Below are positions 44,077-52,437 of a DNA stretch of 64,000 nucleotides, one piece after another; the stretch's first letter is position 1, and each line of letters opens with the position of its first letter. Below the pieces are notes generated by a model. That model saw only the letters and a program-made list of their open reading frames with translations. It had not been told where the DNA came from and searched no databases. The stretch is from Flavobacterium hydrophilum (GTDB lineage Bacteria; Bacteroidota; Bacteroidia; Flavobacteriales; Flavobacteriaceae), in the NCBI RefSeq assembly GCF_003202405.1, contig NZ_QJHL01000002.1:682001-746000 (forward strand). The letters are read 5' to 3'. Position numbers and translations under genes: made by a program.

Positions 44077-44158
44077 AGCTAAAGAAAACGAAATTAATTT
44101 TAAAATATTTTAGTAAGTAAAAATATAGTATTTAATGTAATAGTAATAATAAAAAGTA

Positions 44159-44166
44159 TATTTTTG
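44159..44166 (+). promoter_or_regulatory. Candidate gldJ promoter -7 box
   Basis: TATTTTTG matches TAnnTTTG on the plus strand and would give a leader of about 110 bases before gldJ. Confidence 0.45.
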
Positions 44167-44282
44167 CGTTCGAAACTATAGGTTATTTTCTGGTAAAAAA
44201 CAGCTAAATAAAATTATGAGAACAGATGTTGCTAATTAAATGTTAATTATTATATTGCAGCACCTAAATTTATCACCTAAGA

Positions 44283-45974
44283 ATGAGTATGAAAGTAAAC
44301 AAAATTGTAGCCTTGCAAGTAATGATGTCAATAGTATTGATGTTGGGCACGGCTAGTTGTAGCAAAAAATCAAGTTCTAGCCGTGCTTCAAGAGCGACAG
44401 GTTGGGATGTTGATAGTCAGAACGGAACATCTGCCAGAAATGCAGGGAAAAAACAACAGGCGGGACCTGGTTTAGTTTTCGTTGAAGGAGGTACATTTAC
44501 TATGGGTAAAGTACAGGATGATGTTATGCACGATTGGAATAACACACCAACTCAACAACACGTTCAATCGTTTTACATGGATGAAACGGAAGTTACCAAT
44601 GGTATGTATTTAGAATACCTGGAATGGTTGAAAAAAGTTTTCCCACCTACAGAAGAAAGTTATAAAAATATTTATGCCGGGGCATCACCTGATACCTTAG
44701 TATGGAGAAATCGTTTAGGATATAATGAAACGATGACAAATAATTATTTGAGACATCCTGCATATGCTAACTATCCTGTAGTTGGTGTTAATTGGATTCA
44801 GGCAGTTGAGTTTAGCAAATGGAGAACTGACCGTGTTAATGAAGCTGTTTTAGAAAAAGAAAGATACATTAAGAGAGGGGCTAAAACACAAGATGTTAGT
44901 GCTGAAAGCTTATTCAGTACTGAAGCGTATCTTGCGTCTCCATCTACTTCTTATGGAGGTAATGAAGAAATTGTTTTAAAGAAAAGCCCTACTGGCAGAA
45001 GACCTAGAAAAGGTAAAGATGGCGCTGTAGAAGAGCAGAAAAATGTTTATGCGCAACGTTCTTCAGGAGTTATTTTGCCTGAATACAGACTTCCAACAGA
45101 AGCTGAGTGGGAATATGCTGCTGCTGCAGATGTTGGACAAAGAGAATACAATATCTACAAAGGACAAAAGAAATACCCTTGGTCTGGAGATTACACACGT
45201 TCAGCAAAACGTAAAAACAGAGGTGATCAATTGGCTAACTTCAAACAAGGAAATGGAGACTATGGTGGAATTGCAGGTTGGTCAGATGATGGTGCCGATA
45301 TTACTAACAATGTAAAAAGTTATCCTGCTAATGATTTCGGTTTATATGATATGGCTGGTAACGTAGCAGAATGGGTTGCAGATGTTTACAGACCAATAAT
45401 TGATAACGAAGCAAATGATTTTAACTATTTTAGAGGAAATCAATATGCTAAAAATAAAATTGGTAAAGACGGTAAATTAGAAATTATCACAAAAGATAAT
45501 ATTCAATATCACACATTAAGCAATGGAAAAGTAGTTGCTACAAACTTACCTGGTGAAATTGCACGTGTTCCTGTTGATGAGAATGAGACGTATTTGAGAC
45601 AAAATTTCAGCAAAAGTGATAATATCAATTATAGAGATGGTGATAAACAATCTTCAAGATATTATGACTTTGGAGATTCTGAATCAGGTGATAGTACCAA
45701 AGTAGCTATGTACAATTCTCCAATACACAATGTTACCACGGATAGTTTAGGTAAGATGGTGAGAAAATATGACAGCTCAAGTAAGAGAACAACCTTAATA
45801 AACGATAATGCAAGAGTTTATAAAGGAGGTTCCTGGAGAGACAGAGCTTACTGGTTAGATCCGGCACAAAGAAGATATTTCCCTCAAGATATGGCTACTG
45901 ACTACATCGGATTTAGATGTGCGATGTCAAGAGTAGGTGCTAAAACTGAAAGAAGAAAATCACCAAGGAATTAA
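44283..45974 (+). CDS. gldJ: Gliding motility lipoprotein GldJ
   Basis: This 563-residue lipoprotein (LGTASCSKKSS) has a formylglycine-generating-enzyme (FGE-sulfatase) fold: GLVFVEGGTFTMGKVQDD, YMDETEVTNGMYLEYLEW, PTEAEWEYAAAAD, DMAGNVAEWVADVY and KGGSWRDRAYWLDPAQRR. In F. johnsoniae GldJ is needed for gliding and its C-terminus controls GldK levels. The length agrees with GldJ. An ATG two codons later is an alternative start. It diverges from porU and precedes murF. Confidence 0.95.
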   Translation: MSMKVNKIVALQVMMSIVLMLGTASCSKKSSSSRASRATGWDVDSQNGTSARNAGKKQQAGPGLVFVEGGTFTMGKVQDDVMHDWNNTPTQQHVQSFYMDETEVTNGMYLEYLEWLKKVFPPTEESYKNIYAGASPDTLVWRNRLGYNETMTNNYLRHPAYANYPVVGVNWIQAVEFSKWRTDRVNEAVLEKERYIKRGAKTQDVSAESLFSTEAYLASPSTSYGGNEEIVLKKSPTGRRPRKGKDGAVEEQKNVYAQRSSGVILPEYRLPTEAEWEYAAAADVGQREYNIYKGQKKYPWSGDYTRSAKRKNRGDQLANFKQGNGDYGGIAGWSDDGADITNNVKSYPANDFGLYDMAGNVAEWVADVYRPIIDNEANDFNYFRGNQYAKNKIGKDGKLEIITKDNIQYHTLSNGKVVATNLPGEIARVPVDENETYLRQNFSKSDNINYRDGDKQSSRYYDFGDSESGDSTKVAMYNSPIHNVTTDSLGKMVRKYDSSSKRTTLINDNARVYKGGSWRDRAYWLDPAQRRYFPQDMATDYIGFRCAMSRVGAKTERRKSPRN

Positions 45975-45991
45975 ATTTTAGAAATTCCAAT

Positions 45992-46045
45992 AAAAAAAAT
46001 TCCAAATTCCAAAACTGTTTCAGTAAGGAATTTGGAATTTTTTTA
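45992..46045 (+). terminator. Terminator after gldJ
   Basis: AAAATTCCAAATTCC pairs with GGAATTTGGAATTTT across a 16-base loop and is followed by a T run, separating gldJ from murF. Confidence 0.8.
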
Positions 46046-46087
46046 TTGATTTTTTTCTAATTTTATAATCTATTAAATGTTTATATA

Positions 46088-47374
46088 ATGAATATTAAAG
46101 AAGTTCATGACTTATTTTTAAAATGTAAATCTCTTTCAATTGATACTCGTAAAATTGAAAAAGATTCTATGTTTTTTGCTATCAAAGGAGAAAATTTTGA
46201 TGCCAATACGTTTGCTCAGCAAGCACTGGAACGCGGAGCTTTATTTGTAGTGCTTGATAATGCGTCATATGTAATTGACGAAAGAACAATTTTGGTAGAA
46301 AATAGTTTAGAAACTTTACAGGAGTTAGCAAAATTTCATAGACAATATTTAAAAATTCCTATTGTTGCATTGACTGGAAGTAATGGAAAAACAACGACAA
46401 AAGAACTTATAAATGTTGTTTTGTCGCAAAAATTTAATGCAAAAGCTACTGTTGGAAACTTAAACAATCATATTGGAGTTCCATTAACTTTATTATCGTT
46501 TACCAATGAAACTGAAATTGGAATAGTAGAAATGGGGGCTAATCATAAAAAAGAAATTGAGTTTTTATGTGAAATAGCACAGCCCGATTATGGTTATATT
46601 ACTAATTTTGGGAAAGCACACTTAGAGGGTTTTGGAGGTGTTGAAGGTGTTATTGAAGGGAAAAGTGAAATGTATAAATACTTGCTTGAAAATGGAAAAG
46701 TAGCTTTTATTAATTTGGATGATCCTATTCAGATTGAAAAATCAAAAAAAATAAAATCTTTTACATTTGGATTACATAACAACTTTGCAGATTTAAATGT
46801 TCAAACAATTGAAGCTAATCCCTTTGTTGTGATTAATTACAATGGTTTTTTTGTAAAATCTAATTTGATTGGACTTTATAATGCTAACAATATTAATGCT
46901 GCCGTTGCTATTGGAAGTCATTTTAAAGTTGAAAATACTGACATTAAGTCCGCAATCGAAAACTATGTTCCAACGAATAATAGATCTCAGTTATTAAAAA
47001 AAGGATCATTTGAAATTATTCTGGATGCCTATAATGCTAACCCGAGCAGTATGGCAGTGGCAATAACTAATTTTTTGCAATTAGATAATCAAAATAAAGT
47101 AATGATTTTAGGTGACATGTTTGAGCTTGGAAATGAAAGTCAGCAAGAGCATAAAATTATAGTTGATTCTTTGAAGAATCAGGATAAATCTGTTTGTTAT
47201 TTGATTGGGAAATCGTTTTATGAAAATCGTATTTCTAATGAAAATCTTTATTTTTTTGAGACTTTCGAGGATTTTTCCGATTTTTTGATAAATAATAAAT
47301 TCACTTCTCAAAGTACTATATTGATTAAAGGGTCACGTGGTATGGCATTGGAAAGAACTTTGGATTTTATTTAA
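46088..47374 (+). CDS. murF: UDP-MurNAc-tripeptide:D-Ala-D-Ala ligase
   Basis: This 428-residue Mur ligase adds D-Ala-D-Ala to the peptidoglycan precursor in the cytosol. The ATP loop TGSNGKTTT is at residues 96-104, the central domain has VEMGANHKKEIEFL and NFGKAHLEGFGG, and the C-terminal domain has DAYNANPSSMAVAI and LGDMFELG. It follows gldJ as in other Flavobacterium genomes. Confidence 0.96.
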   Translation: MNIKEVHDLFLKCKSLSIDTRKIEKDSMFFAIKGENFDANTFAQQALERGALFVVLDNASYVIDERTILVENSLETLQELAKFHRQYLKIPIVALTGSNGKTTTKELINVVLSQKFNAKATVGNLNNHIGVPLTLLSFTNETEIGIVEMGANHKKEIEFLCEIAQPDYGYITNFGKAHLEGFGGVEGVIEGKSEMYKYLLENGKVAFINLDDPIQIEKSKKIKSFTFGLHNNFADLNVQTIEANPFVVINYNGFFVKSNLIGLYNANNINAAVAIGSHFKVENTDIKSAIENYVPTNNRSQLLKKGSFEIILDAYNANPSSMAVAITNFLQLDNQNKVMILGDMFELGNESQQEHKIIVDSLKNQDKSVCYLIGKSFYENRISNENLYFFETFEDFSDFLINNKFTSQSTILIKGSRGMALERTLDFI

Positions 47375-47431
47375 TAGAGGCTTTTAAATGATTGGATCAA
47401 GGCCTTAGATTAGAATTTAAAATTGTAATTT

Positions 47432-47755
47432 ATGGTCTTGATTGAAACATTTAGAAAATTAGCTTTGTCTTTCCCTAATGTTGTTGAAGAACCTCATTTT
47501 GAAAAAACATCTTTTCGTATCAACAAAAAAATATTCGCAACTTTTGATGAAAAGAATAATCGGGCAGTCTTAAAATTAAACGAAATTGATCAATCCGTTT
47601 TTTGTGCTTCTAGTAAAATGATTTTTTATCCGATTCCTAATAAATGGGGAAAACAAGGCTGGACAATTGTTGAACTTTCGAAAGTAAGACAAGAGATGTT
47701 TGAAGATGCCTTAAAACTTTCATACGAAAACGTAGCTCCAAAAAAGAAACAATAA
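47432..47755 (+). CDS. MmcQ/YjbR family protein
   Basis: This 107-residue protein belongs to the MmcQ/YjbR (DUF419) family, which has a CyaY-like double-wing fold sometimes described as DNA-binding. The motif KTSFRINKKIFATFDEK and the C-terminal KWGKQGWTIVELSKV are typical. Its biological role is unknown. It lies convergent with the alkB-like gene, with 2 bases between their stops. Confidence 0.88.
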   Translation: MVLIETFRKLALSFPNVVEEPHFEKTSFRINKKIFATFDEKNNRAVLKLNEIDQSVFCASSKMIFYPIPNKWGKQGWTIVELSKVRQEMFEDALKLSYENVAPKKKQ

Positions 47756-47757
47756 AT

Positions 47758-48366
47758 TTATCTTACAATCGTCCGAAAAGTCAAATTTACCCTGACTTTT
47801 GAAGTAGTTTTGGTTGGCGGTAAACGATGCAGCCAATGTGTTTGCGTTTCATCTTTCATAACTAATAAACTGCCATTTTCCAGAATTAAAGAAACAACTT
47901 CTTTAGTTTCTTTATGTTTAAAAGAAAATTTTCTTTCAGCTCCCAAACTCAACGATCCAATAGCTCCATTCTTTTTTAAATCTTTTTCGGCATCGCTGTG
48001 CCACGCCATTCCTTCATCTCCGGAATGATACAAATTTAATAAACAAGAATTGAATGTTTCTCCAGTTTCAGTCTCAATTATTTCCTTTAATTCCAATAAT
48101 TCTTTCGTCCACGGAAGTGCCTTTTTTGTGGTATTCGAATAGGTATATTCAAATTCCTTATCTCCATACCAAGCCACTTTTCGTTTAGTCAAAATTAATT
48201 TACCAAAGATGATGGCTTCATCGTTTTTCCATTCTATTGTATTCAGTAAAACATCCAAATAACGGTTAGAATCTTCTTTTGAAAATAATTTTCCGTAATA
48301 ATTTACAGTTCCGTCTTTTGGAAGTAAGTTTGTTATTTCGTCTGTTTCAGGATTAAATAAGTCCAT
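47758..48366 (-). CDS. alkB: AlkB-type 2-oxoglutarate dioxygenase
   Basis: This 202-residue enzyme repairs N-alkylated bases oxidatively. Fe(II) ligands are in MAWHSDAE (HxD) and the distal His in THWLHRLPP; the 2OG-binding arginines are in SKVRVNLTFR at the C-terminus. The subtype is that of eukaryote-like AlkB homologs (ALKBH2/3-type) common in Bacteroidota. Its start overlaps the end of the stand-alone Ada zinc domain gene by 14 bases, so the two are co-expressed. Confidence 0.9.
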   Translation of the reverse strand: MDLFNPETDEITNLLPKDGTVNYYGKLFSKEDSNRYLDVLLNTIEWKNDEAIIFGKLILTKRKVAWYGDKEFEYTYSNTTKKALPWTKELLELKEIIETETGETFNSCLLNLYHSGDEGMAWHSDAEKDLKKNGAIGSLSLGAERKFSFKHKETKEVVSLILENGSLLVMKDETQTHWLHRLPPTKTTSKVRVNLTFRTIVR

Positions 48367-48598
48367 TTTTCCAATTTAAATATTCTGGTTTCATACAATG
48401 TCCGCAAGGCCTGAAACCATTTTGTATTGCTTCTTCTTCTGAAGAAAAGAAAACCCGATTTTCGTGTTTCATTCTTTTTCCTGATGAACATTTCAGTGTT
48501 CCGTAGATTTTTAATTTTTGATTTCCACCGAAACAAATCTCCGCATTTTTAATTTTATTTCGAAGATCTGAATCTGAAATTTCACAATGTTTTATCAT
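48353..48598 (-). CDS. Stand-alone Ada metal-binding domain protein
   Basis: This 81-residue protein matches the N-terminal zinc domain of Ada, which accepts methyl groups from DNA phosphotriesters: YGTLKCSSGKRM, FFSSEEEAIQNGFRPCGHC and KPEY, with three to four cysteines for zinc. Here it is free of the AraC and methyltransferase parts, which are in another gene (49754-50611). The ATG at 48598 (MIKHCEISDSDLR) is chosen because the family starts there. Its end overlaps alkB, which suggests a repair operon. Confidence 0.85.
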   Translation of the reverse strand: MIKHCEISDSDLRNKIKNAEICFGGNQKLKIYGTLKCSSGKRMKHENRVFFSSEEEAIQNGFRPCGHCMKPEYLNWKNGLI

Positions 48599-48619
48599 TT
48601 TTTTTATAGATATTTTTAT

Positions 48620-48701
48620 GTAGAGATGCACAGCAGTGCGTCTAAGTAAAGATTGTCGACATAAATTAATTACGTGACGTTAGACTGCTGTGTGTCTCTA
48701 C
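48620..48701. repeat. MITE-like inverted-repeat element, copy A
   Basis: The element is bounded by GTAGAGATGCACAGCAGTGC and its complement-like end ...GCTGTGTGTCTCTAC; each end is itself palindromic (GCACAGCAGTGC). The inner part shares AAGATTGTCG with copy C at 49625-49719. A solo end occurs at 48804-48835. Non-coding; it lies upstream of the Ada-domain gene. Confidence 0.7.
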
Positions 48702-48803
48702 GGATATACATATGATGTTTTTGCCACAGATTAAAGGATTATAATGATTAAAAATCTGTTTAAATCTGCCAAATCTGCGTGAGAAATACTCTTTTGTGAT
48801 TCA

Positions 48804-48835
48804 CGTTGCGTAGACGCACTGCTGTGCGTCTCTAC
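48804..48835. repeat. MITE-like element, solitary end (copy B)
   Basis: A single palindromic end (GACGCACTGCTGTGCGTC followed by TCTAC) of the same element family, without the partner end. Confidence 0.65.
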
Positions 48836-48869
48836 TGTGTATAAACCTTTGAATATCTGTAACTTTGCC

Positions 48870-49583
48870 TTAATTTAATGCATCATGAAAAATAATTCCC
48901 AATGTATATCTTTCGCCAGAATGAATTTCGCTTACACCATGTTTCATATTTACCCGATAATAACCTTTTGTACCTTTTACAGGTCTGAAATTTGTCGTAA
49001 AAACTAAAATATCTCCTTTTTTTGGTTTCAAAACAATGGCTTTTGACTGCGCTCTTGGCGTTTGCTGGGTTAGAACAAATTCACCTCCTGTAAAATCTTC
49101 ATCAGGTTCATTTAGAAATAATACAATCTGAATTGGGAAATAAATATCACCATACAAATCCTGATGAAGCGTATTGAATCCGCATGCGCCATATTTTAAG
49201 ATTAAAACCGTTGGCTTCAATTGATTGTTATCGTGACATTGTTTTAATAATTCTTCATGTTTATTTGGAAAAACGGTATTGATATTCAAAGCTTTCATCC
49301 ATGCATTTGCAATTGGAGCTAATTTAGGATAAATGGAAGAACGTATGTTTTGAATTAAATCGGGCAGGGGATAATTGAAATATTTGTATTCGCCCAAACC
49401 AAATCGATAACGTTCCATTACGACTGTTTTTCGATATAAATTTGGATTATCATAGTCAAATTTTAAGTCTTCGCATTGTTCGTTATTCAACACATTCGGA
49501 ATAATGGCAAATCCATTTTGGTGCATAGATTCGGTAATGCTTTCCCAATTTTGAGAAGCAATTTTTGATTGTATATTTTGCAT
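48870..49583 (-). CDS. 2OG-Fe(II) oxygenase
   Basis: This 237-residue protein has a double-stranded beta-helix oxygenase fold of the prolyl-4-hydroxylase superfamily: HQDLYGD supplies His and Asp, KHGVSEIHSGERYTLG supplies the second His and the 2OG-binding Arg, and FTGGEFVLTQQ is the conserved turn. The substrate is unknown. It lies between two copies of the MITE-like element and between alkB and the AraC-methyltransferase, so a role in alkylation response is plausible but inferred only from context. Confidence 0.82.
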   Translation of the reverse strand: MQNIQSKIASQNWESITESMHQNGFAIIPNVLNNEQCEDLKFDYDNPNLYRKTVVMERYRFGLGEYKYFNYPLPDLIQNIRSSIYPKLAPIANAWMKALNINTVFPNKHEELLKQCHDNNQLKPTVLILKYGACGFNTLHQDLYGDIYFPIQIVLFLNEPDEDFTGGEFVLTQQTPRAQSKAIVLKPKKGDILVFTTNFRPVKGTKGYYRVNMKHGVSEIHSGERYTLGIIFHDALN

Positions 49584-49624
49584 AAATAATTTTAAGTTGA
49601 AATTGATTTTGACAAAGTATATCT

Positions 49625-49719
49625 GTAGAGATGCAGAGCAGTGCGTCTACGCAAAGATTGTCGCCAAAAATTGCGGAGAGAAAACACATAACGTTAGACG
49701 CACTGCTGTGCGTCTCTAC
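49625..49719. repeat. MITE-like inverted-repeat element, copy C
   Basis: Ends GTAGAGATGCAGAGCAGTGC and GCACTGCTGTGCGTCTCTAC are inverted copies; the core has CAAAGATTGTCG and TTGCGGAG, shared with copy A in part and with the 33499-33601 repeat. It lies upstream of the 2OG oxygenase gene. Confidence 0.7.
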
Positions 49720-49753
49720 ACATATATTGTGCGAATTATATTGTGTGTATAAA

Positions 49754-50611
49754 TTATAATTGTGAATTTACCTGCGCACCTTCCCAACCAATAATGGCTG
49801 TTTTTCGCGTATTTCCCCACATATAACCGCCAAATGTTCCGGAAGATTGAATCACGCGGTGGCACGGAATTAGAAAAGCGACCGGATTACTGCCAATTGC
49901 AGTTCCGACGGCTCTTGAAGCGTTTGGTTTTTCAATTTGCTGTGCAATTGTTCCGTAAGTTGAAAGTTGTCCCATCGGAATTTTCAATAAAGCTTCCCAA
50001 ACTTTCATTTGAAAATCGGTACCTTTTAAATGCAGTTTAATTTCAGATAATTTACTCCAGTCATTCTGGAAAATAAATAAGGCATTTTGTTGTGCTAAAT
50101 CGAGTTTTCTTGAAAATGTCGCATTTGGAAATTTGTTTTTTAAATTTTCAAAACCAATTACTTCATCTTCGGCGAAAGCCATAAAACAAACCCCTTTTTG
50201 AGTTGAAGCGACAATAATATTTCCAAACGGACTTTCGGCAAAACTGTAATTAATAGCTAGATTTTTACCGCCATTTTTGTATTCGGCCGGAGTCATTCCT
50301 TCAATATTTACAAATAAATCATGTAAACGACTTGTGCCTGAAAATCCGGTTTCGAAAGCAGTTTCAGAAATGGTTGCCTGATTTTCTTTCAGTAATTTTT
50401 TAGCGTGTTCGATACTTGTATATTGCAAAAATTTCTTCGGACTTGTGCCTGCCCAATCGCTAAAAAGCCTCTGAAAGTGAAACGGACTCAAATGCACTTT
50501 CTCTGCAACTTCATCTAGATTGGGCTGTTCCTTGAAATTAGCTTTGATATATTCAATAGCTTCAGCGATACGATTATAATTGATGTTTTCCTGTGTATTC
50601 ATTTCATTCAA
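49754..50611 (-). CDS. AraC regulator fused to O6-alkylguanine DNA methyltransferase
   Basis: This 285-residue protein has an AraC-type helix-turn-helix at the N-terminus (LDEVAEKVHLSPFHFQRLFSDWAGTSPKKFLQY, ~15-115) and an O6-methylguanine methyltransferase domain (~120-280) with the acceptor motif PCHRVI and the Asn-hinge SNPVAF. This is E. coli Ada without its N-terminal zinc domain, which is encoded separately at 48353-48598. It both repairs O6-methylguanine and probably regulates repair genes. Whether it can still sense phosphotriester damage depends on that partner. Start at 50611 or at ATG 50602. Confidence 0.9.
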   Translation of the reverse strand: MNEMNTQENINYNRIAEAIEYIKANFKEQPNLDEVAEKVHLSPFHFQRLFSDWAGTSPKKFLQYTSIEHAKKLLKENQATISETAFETGFSGTSRLHDLFVNIEGMTPAEYKNGGKNLAINYSFAESPFGNIIVASTQKGVCFMAFAEDEVIGFENLKNKFPNATFSRKLDLAQQNALFIFQNDWSKLSEIKLHLKGTDFQMKVWEALLKIPMGQLSTYGTIAQQIEKPNASRAVGTAIGSNPVAFLIPCHRVIQSSGTFGGYMWGNTRKTAIIGWEGAQVNSQL

Positions 50612-50675
50612 TTTTATAATACAAATATCGATTGGTTTGAGCGGGAATAAAATCTGAAACTTGCGGAAATATAAA

Positions 50676-51752
50676 TTATTTGAGAATATCTTTTCTTGTA
50701 GAAACGCTGATCAATTTGTATCCATCTTCAGTTCGAAGAAATTCAAGATGGTCTTGTCCGTGATCAGCTTTATTTTTTGGATTGATCACGATATTTTTAA
50801 CCGGATATTGCCAGTCCTTTGATTCATTGCAATTGTTGAAATACACATCGTATTCATTTGATTGAAAAATATACTGATTCAATCCACCTGTCGATACAAA
50901 ATAATCTGTTTTGGGATTTTTGAGTTCCTGAAGCCTTAATTTTAAATAAGTATAATTTTGATGGATAAACTTCGCTTTTGATTCACTTATCCAACCATCG
51001 GGTTCTTTCCAATAGGTGATTTTATCAAAAGAATGTTTTTCTAAATTGGTTTTGGATAAATCTGAAAGTAAAGTATTTTTCAGCCATTGTTTAAATTCTT
51101 TGTCATAATTGATGAAGGAATAATATAAACCATCAATTCCAAGGAAATTATCTCTTGTTTCGTCTTTACTGGGTTCTTTTAATTTTTCTACAGAATAAAA
51201 GTTTAAATCGTCGTTGTAAGCGAAATTTTCGATTAAGATTTTATTATTGACATCAACTAAAAATTCTTTTCCCCCTTTCCAGAAAGAATGTTCGCCATCT
51301 GTTTCTTTTTTAGCATCTTTTAATCCTATAAACATTCCTTTTTTGGCTTTGGTTAAATTGCTGTATTCTGCAGGAATTACAATTTTTCCTTCTCCATTAA
51401 ACATTCCCATTTTGTCAGTTTTACTGTCTGTAAATCGTATAAAACCTTCGTTTTCACAATCAGGTCCATTGTCGAAAATATATAAACTGTCTTGTCCGAC
51501 AATTTTTCCTTGTTTGGTTAAATAATAGCTTTTCCATTTTCCATTTTCTTCTTCAGTAACGGAAATAATATTTTCAAATTTGGTAGCAATTGTAAAGGCT
51601 GTAAATTTCGGTTCAATTTTAATAATACCGTTTTTATCTTTAAATCCGATTTGAGTTGTGTCTTTGTTGGGAAATGAAATCCAGATGTCATTGTTTTGTG
51701 CAAATGCAGATAAATTTAGAAAGAGAACGCAGATAACAAAAAGACGTGTCAT
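50676..51752 (-). CDS. Secreted WG-repeat-like protein
   Basis: This 358-residue protein has a signal peptide (FVICVLFLNLSAFA-Q) and at least two weak WG-type repeats: IGFKDKNGIIKIEPKFTAFT near residue 36 and MGMFNGEGKIVIPAEYSNLT near residue 110. The C-terminal half has no motif that I recognise. Such repeats form beta structures in envelope proteins; the function is unknown. It lies 64 bases upstream of, and divergent from, nothing obvious; the neighbour downstream is the AraC-methyltransferase gene in the same direction. Confidence 0.7.
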   Translation of the reverse strand: MTRLFVICVLFLNLSAFAQNNDIWISFPNKDTTQIGFKDKNGIIKIEPKFTAFTIATKFENIISVTEEENGKWKSYYLTKQGKIVGQDSLYIFDNGPDCENEGFIRFTDSKTDKMGMFNGEGKIVIPAEYSNLTKAKKGMFIGLKDAKKETDGEHSFWKGGKEFLVDVNNKILIENFAYNDDLNFYSVEKLKEPSKDETRDNFLGIDGLYYSFINYDKEFKQWLKNTLLSDLSKTNLEKHSFDKITYWKEPDGWISESKAKFIHQNYTYLKLRLQELKNPKTDYFVSTGGLNQYIFQSNEYDVYFNNCNESKDWQYPVKNIVINPKNKADHGQDHLEFLRTEDGYKLISVSTRKDILK

Positions 51753-51852
51753 GAAGAAAGTATTTGTAGTAAATATAACACAAAGTTTTTAAAAATGGAA
51801 TTTTTAATAAAAACAAAACCTAACATATTTTTAAGTTGTGTTTAAAATGTTT

Positions 51853-52317
51853 TTAAGAGCCAGATTTCTCAAGTCTGGCTTCCTTTAATGCTATTTCATT
51901 ATCATTAAGTGTTTTGGTACTTAATGCTACTTCAGTTTTAGTTTTATTTAATTTTTCCTGAGTTTTAGCAATTTGTGTTTTTGCTTTTTCAATATTTTTC
52001 TGATGATCAGGCTCATTGCTTTTTTCTGAAGAATTTTCAAGCTGCTTTAACTTTTCAAGCTGCGCTTTTAAATCCAATTCTATTTTCCACTCTTCTTGTC
52101 CAAGTTTTATAAGTTTTTGTTCTTCTCGCGCAATTCTGTTTTTCGCTCTTTGTATTTTATTTCTCGTAAATGGTTTTGTGTTTTTCATATTTGGAACCTT
52201 TGGCTCCATCCATGGATACAGCGTATGCTGTAATTCAGGTTTTGAGGGGTCAGAATTTTGTGCAGATATAAAAAGTGGTAATAGTATGGCTATTATAGTA
52301 ATCAGAGGTGTTTTCAT
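51853..52317 (-). CDS. Secreted coiled-coil protein, unknown
   Basis: This 154-residue protein has a signal peptide (MKTPLITIIAILLPLFISA-Q), a short Pro-rich stretch (YPWMEPKVPNMKN) and a Lys/Glu/Gln-rich coiled coil from ~60 to the C-terminus. No family is recognised. A TATTTTTG promoter box lies 18 bases upstream (52335-52342). It lies between ahcY and the WG-repeat-like gene, all on the minus strand. Confidence 0.7.
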   Translation of the reverse strand: MKTPLITIIAILLPLFISAQNSDPSKPELQHTLYPWMEPKVPNMKNTKPFTRNKIQRAKNRIAREEQKLIKLGQEEWKIELDLKAQLEKLKQLENSSEKSNEPDHQKNIEKAKTQIAKTQEKLNKTKTEVALSTKTLNDNEIALKEARLEKSGS

Positions 52318-52334
52318 AATTTAGTTTTGGTTTT

Positions 52335-52342
52335 CAAAAATA
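52335..52342 (-). promoter_or_regulatory. Coiled-coil gene promoter -7 box
   Basis: The minus strand reads TATTTTTG (TAnnTTTG), 18 bases before the ATG at 52317. Confidence 0.5.
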
Positions 52343-52378
52343 TACTTATATTTTGAAATGAGACTCAAACCAAAATAA

Positions 52379-52404
52379 AAAACCCTCACATTACTGCAAG
52401 GGTT
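52379..52404 (-). terminator. Terminator after ahcY
   Basis: AAACCCT and AGGGTTT pair across a 12-base loop and are followed by a T-rich tract on the minus strand. Confidence 0.7.
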
Positions 52405-52437
52405 TGTATTTTAACTAGTAACTAAGGACTAAAAAGA

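Noticed and set aside
48721..48785. Possible small gene in the 'cagattaaaggatt...aatctg' stretch
   Set aside because: No frame is convincing; the text matches decayed spacer repeats like those at 8740-8940.
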